NCBI GenBank assembly: GCA_016206685.1
Contig: JACQRB010000064.1
Location: 1 to 20,374, forward strand
Source: Candidatus Omnitrophota bacterium
GTDB lineage: Bacteria; Omnitrophota; Gorgyraeia; Aquiviventales; Aquiviventaceae
Direction: 5' to 3'
Length of the DNA stretch: 20,374 nucleotides
In this document: piece after piece, positions 13,897 through 20,108 of the stretch
Layout: every line of letters begins with the position of its first letter
Numbering within the stretch: the first letter of the stretch is position 1
Notes under the pieces: model-generated
What the model was told of the DNA's origin: nothing
The model's database searches: none
Seen by the model: only the letters and a program-made list of their open reading frames with translations
Made by a program: the position numbers and the translations under genes

Positions 13897-15182
13897 TGAC
13901 GCCGACCATGAGCGCTTCCTCCCGCCGGTCCTGGCACATCAGCGATCCTGGACTGGCCGGCTCCGGTCGGTCCAAGATCGCCTGGGCCGAGAGCCAGATG
14001 CCGGTCCTGTTGCACATCCGCGCCCGGGCCTCTCGGACGCAGCCGCTCAAGGGTCTGCGCATCGCCTGTTGCCTGCATGTCACGACGGAGACGGCTCATT
14101 TGATGCTGACGCTGAAGGCCGGCGGGGCCCAGGTGGCCCTGTGCGCGTCCAACCCGCTCTCCACGCAAGATGACGTCGCCGCGAGCCTCGTCAAGGATTT
14201 CGGAGTGGCGGTCTACGCGATTCGGGGCGAGGATCGCCAGACGTACTATCGCCATATCGAAACGGTCTTGGCTTCCTCGCCGCATCTCACGATGGACGAC
14301 GGGGCGGATCTCGTGTCAACGATCCATAAACATCCGGACCGGTTCGGGGAATCGGTCATCGGGGGAACCGAGGAGACCACGACCGGGGTGATTCGCCTGC
14401 GCAGCCTCGAGGCCCAAGGGAAATTGCGCTACCCCATCATCGCCGTGAATGACGCGAACACCAAGCATCTCTTCGATAATCGCTACGGCACCGGCCAGTC
14501 CACGATTGACGGCATCCTCCGCTCGACGAACCGCCTCTTGGCGGGTTCGGTCTTCGTCGTCTGCGGGTATGGCTGGTGCGGCAAAGGCTTGGCCCAACGC
14601 GCGCGAGGCATGGGCGCCCGGGTGATCGTGACCGAGATCAACCCCGTCCAGGCGCTTGAGGCGGTGATGGATGGGTTTGGGGTCATGCCGCTGGCCGCGG
14701 CGGCCAGGATCGGGGAGATCTTTGTCACGGTGACCGGATGCAGCAGCGTGATCCGGGAGGAGCACTTCCGGCGCATGAAGGACGGAGCCCTGGTGGCGAA
14801 TTCCGGGCACTTCGATGTCGAGCTCGACCTGCCCGCGTTGAGGCGCCTGAGCCGGTCGCGCCGGGTCCTGCGCAACGGCATCCAGCAGCATGTCCTGAAG
14901 GACGGCCGGCGGATCAACGTCCTGGGAGAAGGCCGGTTGGTGAATCTGGCATGCGCGGAAGGCCACCCGCCCAGCGTCATGGATCTGTCGTTTGCGAACC
15001 AGGCGCTGGCCTGCGAGTACTTGAACCGTTACGCGAAGCGGCTTGCCCCGAAGGTCTATCCGGTCCCTGCGGAACTTGACCGTGAGATCGCCGCGCTGAA
15101 GTTGAAGGCCCTCGGAGTGACCATTGATCGTCTGACGCCCGCCCAGCAACGCTATCTCGCCGGCTGGGAGCTCGGCACCTGA
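13896..15182 (+). CDS. ahcY: S-adenosylhomocysteine hydrolase, short thermophile/archaeal-type
   Basis: This encodes 428 residues. HVTTETAHLMLTLKAGGAQV and ASNPLSTQDDVAASL are substrate-domain blocks. NDANTKHLFDNRYGTGQS holds K190 and D194, and the NAD-binding motif is GYGWCGKG (224-231). NSGHFDVELD and EGRLVNLACAEGHPPSVMDLSFANQ are further family signatures. It converts SAH to adenosine and homocysteine, relieving product inhibition of methyltransferases, and fits its place after metK. It lacks the long insertion and the C-terminal Lys-Tyr tail of eukaryote/proteobacterial enzymes, ending instead YLAGWELGT as in archaeal and Thermotoga-type enzymes; some relatives in methanogens act on S-inosylhomocysteine. 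ATG 13896 lies at the element's right end. ATG 13908 is an alternative start. Confidence 0.93.
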   Translation: MTPTMSASSRRSWHISDPGLAGSGRSKIAWAESQMPVLLHIRARASRTQPLKGLRIACCLHVTTETAHLMLTLKAGGAQVALCASNPLSTQDDVAASLVKDFGVAVYAIRGEDRQTYYRHIETVLASSPHLTMDDGADLVSTIHKHPDRFGESVIGGTEETTTGVIRLRSLEAQGKLRYPIIAVNDANTKHLFDNRYGTGQSTIDGILRSTNRLLAGSVFVVCGYGWCGKGLAQRARGMGARVIVTEINPVQALEAVMDGFGVMPLAAAARIGEIFVTVTGCSSVIREEHFRRMKDGALVANSGHFDVELDLPALRRLSRSRRVLRNGIQQHVLKDGRRINVLGEGRLVNLACAEGHPPSVMDLSFANQALACEYLNRYAKRLAPKVYPVPAELDREIAALKLKALGVTIDRLTPAQQRYLAGWELGT

Positions 15183-16265
15183 TCAGCGTTCCGCCCGCAG
15201 CAGGCGCAGACAGGCTCCCACGGCAATGAGGTGGGGCAGCCACACCGCCACGGCCACCGGCAGGAACCCCTCCTTGCTGATGCCGTGGCTGGTGGCCACG
15301 CCCAGGTAGTACAACACCCCCCATCCCAGGCTTGTCCCAAGCCCGCGCAAGTGCCCCCGCGAGTGGCGCTGGCGCGTGGATCCCACGAATCCAATCAGGC
15401 AGACGACCAGGTTCATCAGCGGCATGGTGATCTTCGCGGCCAACTCAGTCGTGTAACGCCTCACGTTGGTGATGCCCATGCCTCGTAACTGGGTGATGAG
15501 GGTTCGCAGCTGTCCGATGCGCAGCGTCTCCGGTTCGGTTTCCGGCTGGCGAAGAGCCTCCGGCGTCACCGGGAAGGGGATCAGGCGCTCGACAAACGAT
15601 TCCGGCTCCCCCGTGAGCGTGCCTTCCGCGCGCAAGCGAGTGAGGGTCCCCTGCAGCAGCAGCCACCCGTGGGGGGTGAAGATCGCGCGGTGCGCGTAGA
15701 TCGTTTTCTTCGGGCGGTTGGCCGCGTCGTGTTCGAGCACGGTCAGGTCCGTGAGCTCCTGGGTCTTGAGGTTAAACAGCCGCGCGTGGTAGAGCCGGTT
15801 GGCCCCATCCAAGGTCGCGACATTCTCCAGCAGGTGTTCCTGGTTTTGGCCGCGGAAGGCTTCAAACCGGAGGCGCTCGTAGCCGGCCGCGGCCTCAGGC
15901 ACGAGACCCTCATTCACGCCGAACACCACCAGGCTCACGAGCCACCCGACGAAGAGAAAGGGCACGCTGGCTCTGGCCAGGCTCAGGCCTCCCGCGTTCA
16001 TGGCCAACAACTCCTGATACCGCACCAACCGCATGGTGATGAACGCCGCGCTGAACAACAACGCGAGTGGCGAGGCCTTCACGAAGACCAGGGGCGTGAA
16101 ATTGAGGTAGTACGTCAGCACGGTGCGCATCGGGATGTGATAGCGCAGGATTTCATCCAAGTGCTCAAAGAGGTCGATCAGACAGCTCATGAACACAAAC
16201 ACCACCATGCACCAGAGCCACACAGGAATCAGCTGGCGCGCCAGATACCGGTCGAGGGTCTTCAT
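15183..16265 (-). CDS. lptG: LPS export permease subunit LptG (YjgQ family)
   Basis: This encodes 360 residues. The N-terminal MKTLDRYLARQLIPVWLWCM leads into three membrane helices (about 12-35, 50-80, 100-122). A periplasmic jelly-roll-like domain and three C-terminal helices (about 285-355) follow. This is the LptF/LptG topology, which with LptB moves lipopolysaccharide from the inner membrane to the LptA bridge, so it marks a diderm cell. Assignment as LptG rather than LptF rests on the MxxLDRYL-type N-terminus and second position in the pair. It starts 9 bases after lptF. Its TGA stop immediately abuts the ahcY TGA on the other strand. Confidence 0.87.
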   Translation of the reverse strand: MKTLDRYLARQLIPVWLWCMVVFVFMSCLIDLFEHLDEILRYHIPMRTVLTYYLNFTPLVFVKASPLALLFSAAFITMRLVRYQELLAMNAGGLSLARASVPFLFVGWLVSLVVFGVNEGLVPEAAAGYERLRFEAFRGQNQEHLLENVATLDGANRLYHARLFNLKTQELTDLTVLEHDAANRPKKTIYAHRAIFTPHGWLLLQGTLTRLRAEGTLTGEPESFVERLIPFPVTPEALRQPETEPETLRIGQLRTLITQLRGMGITNVRRYTTELAAKITMPLMNLVVCLIGFVGSTRQRHSRGHLRGLGTSLGWGVLYYLGVATSHGISKEGFLPVAVAVWLPHLIAVGACLRLLRAER

Positions 16266-16274
16266 GACGACCGT

Positions 16275-17366
16275 TTAGCGCCTCACCGCTTTAGCCAAGC
16301 TGATGCCGCCCATGAGAAGCCCCGCGAGGTTGGGCAGCCAGGTGGCGAGCCACGCCGGCATCCATCCCTTTAACGCCACGGCATTCACCCCGATGGCGGC
16401 CAGGTAATACGCCACAAACACGCCCAAGACCCACACGAACGTGACCAATCGCTCATGATGGTGGAGTCGCAAGCCCATGGCCAGTCCAAAGAGGACGAAG
16501 ATGATGGTCGCGAAGGACGCCGCGACCTTGCGGTGGAACTCGATCGTGATGGGCAGGGCGTCAATGCCTTCCGCGATGAGCCGGGTACGTTCCTGGAGCA
16601 GTTCATGGAACGTCATTTCCTTGAGTTTCTTGCCGAGACGCCCTCGTCCCTCCGCATCCGGCGAGAGATTCATCGTGTAGGTGCCAAATGAGACTTTGTA
16701 CAACGAGCCTGGGCGCTCGGGGTCCCACTCATCCACCGTGCCCTCGTAGAGCGTGAGGCGGACGGCCGAGCCCCCTTGGATGGGCTCAAATTCGCCGCGG
16801 GTGGCGACAATCGTTCTCGTGGGGCCTTGGGGCCTGGGTTCATAGATGCGGATGTTGAACATGGTCTTCCCCTCCACCTGATAGACGAACATCACGTAGG
16901 GGGTGAACTCCTTGATGAAGGTGCCGGCCTCGATGTACGCCGTGGGCTGCTTCATCCCGATGGCCTTCAGTTGCCGGCGGAACGCCAGATGGGCATCCGG
17001 GATGACCCGGTCGTTCAACACCACAATCCCGCCGCTGATCAGCGCACCGACCACGAGCATCGGCACGACGAGCCTCACGGGAGCAATCCCGGACGCCCGC
17101 ATCGCGATGAGCTCGTAATCAGTGCTGAGCCGCCCGAACGCCATCACGATGGCGACCAGGCAGGCCATCGGAATCGTGAAGCTGAGCAGATAGGGGATCA
17201 GGTAGATCACCAGTCTGAGAATGTCCCAGATGCTCACCCCCTTGCTGATGACCAGCTCGGCAAACTTGATCAGGTTGCCGACCAGGAGGACCACCGTCAA
17301 GCCGCCGACCGTCACCAGAAAGGGGCCCAGGTGCTCTCTCAGGAGGTAGGTCCGCAGAATTTTCAT
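16275..17366 (-). CDS. lptF: LPS export permease subunit LptF (YjgP family)
   Basis: This encodes 363 residues, beginning MKILRTYLLREHLGPFLVTV. Three N-terminal helices (about 13-35, 48-76, 98-118) are followed by a periplasmic domain and three C-terminal helices. FGRLSTDYELIAMRASGI is the conserved cytoplasmic coupling-helix segment that contacts the LptB ATPase. It pairs with LptG as the membrane part of the LPS extractor. ATG 17366 is at the end of a short palindromic element separating it from comF, and no clear Shine-Dalgarno is seen. Before the element arrived, the start probably overlapped the comF stop as ATGA. It ends with TAA, 9 bases before lptG. Confidence 0.88.
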   Translation of the reverse strand: MKILRTYLLREHLGPFLVTVGGLTVVLLVGNLIKFAELVISKGVSIWDILRLVIYLIPYLLSFTIPMACLVAIVMAFGRLSTDYELIAMRASGIAPVRLVVPMLVVGALISGGIVVLNDRVIPDAHLAFRRQLKAIGMKQPTAYIEAGTFIKEFTPYVMFVYQVEGKTMFNIRIYEPRPQGPTRTIVATRGEFEPIQGGSAVRLTLYEGTVDEWDPERPGSLYKVSFGTYTMNLSPDAEGRGRLGKKLKEMTFHELLQERTRLIAEGIDALPITIEFHRKVAASFATIIFVLFGLAMGLRLHHHERLVTFVWVLGVFVAYYLAAIGVNAVALKGWMPAWLATWLPNLAGLLMGGISLAKAVRR

Positions 17367-17420
17367 GGTTCGACTCGCTTTCGCTCGCTCACCATGAACC
17401 CTGAGCGAAGTCGAATGGGT
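17367..17420. repeat. Palindromic element D (second family) between comF and lptF
   Basis: This is a 54-bp palindromic insert. TTCGACTCGCT (17369-17379) pairs imperfectly with AGCGAAGTCGAA (17404-17415), and an inner CGCTCA/TGAGCG stem (17386-17391 with 17402-17407) encloses CCATGAACCC. On the minus strand it is flanked by ATGA on both sides: 17424-17421 includes the comF stop and 17366-17363 is the lptF start. Removing one 58-bp period restores a 4-bp overlap. TTCGACT..CGCTCAGG-type palindromes of this sort recur in many bacterial genomes, to my recollection. The sequence is unrelated to the C-rich elements at 7747 and 13796. Confidence 0.8.
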
Positions 17421-18128
17421 TCATCGGAGGGGCGCGCGGGCCGCGGTCAGGACAAACACCTCCCGCACACCACCGGCCCGCAAGCTCCAGGCGCAGCTCT
17501 CGGCCGTGGCCCCGCTGGTCAGGACGTCATCCACCAGGAGCACCGCGCGATCAACGAGCGAGCGTGCGCGAGTACGAAACAGCCCCTCGACATTCCGGAA
17601 CCGCTGCGGGGTCGTCAGGCGTGTCTGGCTGGTGCTCCAACGGGTCCGGCAGAGGAGGCGGGGATCATAGGGGAGGCGCAGGGATCCGGCCACCCATTGC
17701 GCCAGGCTCGCCACTGGATCATCGCCTCTGAGTCGCCGTTTGATCCAATGCATGGGAACCGGAACGATCCGCGTGATGGAAGCAAGCGGCAAGGTCGCTT
17801 CCGCAGTCCGGCTCATGCCCAGGGCTAACCAGCGGCCAATTCGGTGATGGCCCTGATACTTGAAGGCGTGGATGGCGTCCCGAACCGTCGTCTCGTAGGT
17901 GAACGGGGCGCGAGCCACGGTGAAGGCGCGTGGACGTCGTCGGCAGGGCTGGCACAGCAGGCGCGCATCGAACGCCCCAGGGACTTCCGCGCCACAGCAT
18001 TGGCACAGGGGAAGGGAAGGCGCCCGCACGTCTTGCCGACACGCATCACAGAAGACGGCCGTCGCTGTGATGCAGGCACGACGACACAACAGACACGAAG
18101 GAGGGCACACCACGTTCGCAATCGTCAT
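17421..18128 (-). CDS. comF: ComF-family phosphoribosyltransferase-like protein
   Basis: This encodes 235 residues. The N-terminus has two zinc-ribbon-like cysteine clusters (CPPSCLLC, CDAC, then CQCC and CQPC). FKYQGHHRIGRWLA and IVPVPMHWIKRRLRG lead to the PRTase signature AVLLVDDVLTSGATAESC. In competent bacteria ComF takes part in handling incoming single-stranded DNA; elsewhere its role is open. An in-frame ATG at 18146 would add six residues, but a strong promoter (-35 18165-18160, -10 18142-18137) overlaps it, which makes 18128 the likelier start. It is the first gene of a comF-lptF-lptG unit. A PilT-like gene lies nearby on the other strand, which would suit a uptake or pilus role, but they are not in one operon. 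Confidence 0.85.
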   Translation of the reverse strand: MTIANVVCPPSCLLCRRACITATAVFCDACRQDVRAPSLPLCQCCGAEVPGAFDARLLCQPCRRRPRAFTVARAPFTYETTVRDAIHAFKYQGHHRIGRWLALGMSRTAEATLPLASITRIVPVPMHWIKRRLRGDDPVASLAQWVAGSLRLPYDPRLLCRTRWSTSQTRLTTPQRFRNVEGLFRTRARSLVDRAVLLVDDVLTSGATAESCAWSLRAGGVREVFVLTAARAPLR

Positions 18129-18136
18129 GAGGCCGT

Positions 18137-18165
18137 AGCATAGCATGCCCCGCCAACCAGGTCAA
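18137..18165 (-). promoter_or_regulatory. Sigma70-type promoter of comF-lptF-lptG
   Basis: Read on the minus strand, TTGACC (18165-18160) is followed after exactly 17 bases by TATGCT (18142-18137). The predicted start point is about 18130, two bases before the preferred comF ATG at 18128. The mRNA would thus be leaderless or nearly so, and no Shine-Dalgarno is seen for either comF start. Confidence 0.55.
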
Positions 18166-18259
18166 CGCAGCCGCAGATGCTGTCCTCATTTGGCAGGGCC
18201 TGCCGCTGCGCGATGTGCAAAATCTACTTGTGCGCTTGTGTCCTATCACCAAAGTCGCC

Positions 18260-18289
18260 TTGATGCTTTCGTCACCGATATGATATAGT
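18260..18289 (+). promoter_or_regulatory. Sigma70-type promoter of the 18390 gene
   Basis: TTGATG (18260-18265) is followed after 18 bases by TATAGT (18284-18289), within the most AT-rich stretch of the 243-base gap between the divergent comF and 18390 genes. Transcription would begin near 18296 and leave a leader of about 94 bases. The -10 is covered by a tandem repeat (18283-18302). Confidence 0.5.
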
Positions 18290-18302
18290 TGCCATATAGT
18301 TG
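18283..18302 (+). promoter_or_regulatory. Tandem operator-like repeat over the -10 region
   Basis: ATATAGTTG occurs twice (18283-18291 and 18294-18302), separated by CC, a pitch of 11 bp or one helical turn. Tandem boxes at this pitch over a -10 are typical binding sites for ribbon-helix-helix repressors. The first gene downstream may be such a protein, so autoregulation is plausible but unproven. Confidence 0.45.
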
Positions 18303-18331
18303 TACGGACCGTGCGTTTCAACCGGATGAGC

Positions 18332-18357
18332 GACACGCCCTCTGCCGGGGGCGTGTC
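18332..18357 (+). promoter_or_regulatory. Strong hairpin in the leader of the 18390 gene
   Basis: GACACGCCC (18332-18340) pairs perfectly with GGGCGTGTC (18349-18357) around an 8-base loop. It is followed by TTCGTGT, not a real T-run. It lies between the predicted promoter and the start codon, so it could attenuate transcription, stabilise the RNA, or be unrelated. Confidence 0.35.
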
Positions 18358-18389
18358 TTCGTGTCGGACGAGTCGAGGACTCAAGACGG

Positions 18390-18671
18390 ATGCACCATCC
18401 AGCTGACGGAACGTCCGAGAACCATTCTCCGCGAGCCCACCGGGTCATCGCGTCCTTGAATCGAGAGCAGGTGGATTTTTTGGACAAGATCGGCAAAGAC
18501 GCCCTGTTCTCTTCTGGGGTGAAGCTGTCACGGACCCAGATTCTTGCCGCGATGGTTAACGCCCTCAGGCGGTTTCATCTCACCGGCGAAGGGATCATCA
18601 GTTCTGAACAGTTCGAGGAGCGGGTCGTCCACAGCCTTGGCAAGGCGCGAGGAGGCAAGCCCCATGCCTGA
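18390..18671 (+). CDS. Small protein, possible ribbon-helix-helix regulator
   Basis: This encodes 93 residues and I do not recognise a named family. RVIASLNREQVDFLDKIGKD could be a beta-strand plus helix, and KLSRTQILAAMVNALRRFHL a second helix, the order found in ribbon-helix-helix DNA-binding proteins. The N-terminal 18 or so residues look disordered and the C-terminus is basic. It is preceded by a predicted promoter with tandem boxes, and overlaps the following sensor gene by 8 bases, so the two are surely co-expressed. Function is unknown. A small regulator of its own operon or an adaptor for the sensor are both possible. The Shine-Dalgarno is weak (AAGACGG) and the start is uncertain. 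Confidence 0.65.
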   Translation: MHHPADGTSENHSPRAHRVIASLNREQVDFLDKIGKDALFSSGVKLSRTQILAAMVNALRRFHLTGEGIISSEQFEERVVHSLGKARGGKPHA

Positions 18672-20079
18672 CATCCGGCCCAACTGGGCGGCCCGCGCGG
18701 CGCTGCTCCCGACGGGCATCCGCCTGAAACTCCTTTTGGCTTTTGTGCTCATGTCCGCCATCCCGTTGACCATGTTGCTCCTGTTGGCGGCATGGTTTGC
18801 GCTGCCCTCCGTGCGCGACTTCTACCAGTTGGAACGCTGGTTTCCCCTCATCGCCGCGCCCCACGAGGCCACCTGGTGGCTCTTCTGGATGCTCGCCCTC
18901 ACCGTGCTGATCGCGTTTCTCGGCGGGTTGTATCTGGCGATCAAAATCATCCAGCCCGTGATTCATCTCAGCCATGGAGCGACGCAGTTGGCCAAGGGAG
19001 AGTCCGACCGCCTCCTCTCGAGCGGGTTAGGCGGCGAGTTGGATGACTTGAGCGGGGCGTTCAACCAGCTCACGATGCGCATCCGCGACAACATGAGCGA
19101 GCTGAAACAGTTCGGCGAGCGCAGCAGCCAGATCAACCTGGAGATTCATAAGCGGGTCATCATGTTTTCCGGATTGCTGCAGATCGGGGAGCTGGTGAGC
19201 AGCGGCGGAGAATTGGAAGTCGTGCTGGATCTCGTGGTGGAGAAGCTCGCGTTGTTGGAAGACCGGGGCTTCAGTTTCCTCTGCCTGCAACCTCTTGAAG
19301 ACCTCCCCGTGACCCTCCGGCGGGCGAATGGGATTGACGTCGGCATCCTCCGCTCGGCCATTTTCGACTCGGTGAGCACCTGCATTGACGCCGCGCATCC
19401 TGCGAGCGACACGATGCGACCGACCTGGGAGCAGCTCGGCCGACCCAATCTGCTGGTGCAGGCGGTCAGCGTTCGCCGGCGCGTCATCGGCGTCTTGGGG
19501 GCCGGGAACTTCGATCCGAACTCCCAGTGGTCTGTGGAGATGGTCGATCTCATCGCCATCTTCGCGAAGCACGCCACCTTGGCGATCGAGAACGAGCTGC
19601 TGCTGCGGAAAACCAAAGCCTTGGCGATCTATGACGAGCTGACCGGGGTGTATAACGAACCGTATATGCGCGAGCGTCTGGCTGAGGAAATCAAACGGGC
19701 CGTGCTCTACCAACGGCCCTGCGCCTTCGCCATGTTTCGCATCCAGGATTTAGGCGAGTTTCGGCAACGTCACGGAGACTCCGAGGCCGAGCGCGCGCTC
19801 AAGAACATCACCCGCGCGGTCCGGGAATCGGTGAGCGAGGTGGACCGGGTCGGACGGTTTACCGGCAACGTGATCGCGGTCGTCCTCCCGGAGTGCAATA
19901 AACGGCAGGCGGCCGACGCGGTCAGTCAGATCTGCGCACGGGTGAAGACGGCCTTTGCCGGCTCGCAGGATGCGAGGGACCGGTTGACCCTCATCGGCAG
20001 CGTGGCGGAGAATCCGGTGGACGGCTCCACGGCTGAGGACTTGATTCGGAAGGCCTCCACCGGCATCCAGGCGTCTTGA
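18664..20079 (+). CDS. Membrane HAMP-GAF sensor with degenerate GGDEF domain
   Basis: This encodes 471 residues. Two membrane helices (about 20-46 and 75-100) enclose a short external loop. A HAMP-like segment (about 100-155) and a coiled stretch follow, then a GAF-like domain (about 175-310, ending HATLAIENELLL). The last domain starts YDELTGVYNEPYMRERL (from residue 323), the usual GGDEF-domain opening. At the active-site loop, however, it reads GRFTGNVIAVVLPE (from residue 397) where GGDEF or GGEEF is expected. The catalytic and metal-binding acids are therefore absent and cyclic-di-GMP synthesis is unlikely; it may be a receptor or signal-transducing scaffold. GAGGAGG lies upstream of ATG 18664. 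The pilT-like gene follows after 29 bases, which suggests control of type IV pili or twitching. Confidence 0.85.
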   Translation: MPDIRPNWAARAALLPTGIRLKLLLAFVLMSAIPLTMLLLLAAWFALPSVRDFYQLERWFPLIAAPHEATWWLFWMLALTVLIAFLGGLYLAIKIIQPVIHLSHGATQLAKGESDRLLSSGLGGELDDLSGAFNQLTMRIRDNMSELKQFGERSSQINLEIHKRVIMFSGLLQIGELVSSGGELEVVLDLVVEKLALLEDRGFSFLCLQPLEDLPVTLRRANGIDVGILRSAIFDSVSTCIDAAHPASDTMRPTWEQLGRPNLLVQAVSVRRRVIGVLGAGNFDPNSQWSVEMVDLIAIFAKHATLAIENELLLRKTKALAIYDELTGVYNEPYMRERLAEEIKRAVLYQRPCAFAMFRIQDLGEFRQRHGDSEAERALKNITRAVRESVSEVDRVGRFTGNVIAVVLPECNKRQAADAVSQICARVKTAFAGSQDARDRLTLIGSVAENPVDGSTAEDLIRKASTGIQAS

Positions 20080-20108
20080 TCAATCGAAGGCAACGGAGCG
20101 AGGTGACG

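Noticed and set aside
15669..16373. Plus-strand open frame across lptG
   Set aside because: It is very rich in His, Glu and Gln, opposite a well-supported membrane protein, and spans the lptG/lptF junction. It is a shadow frame.
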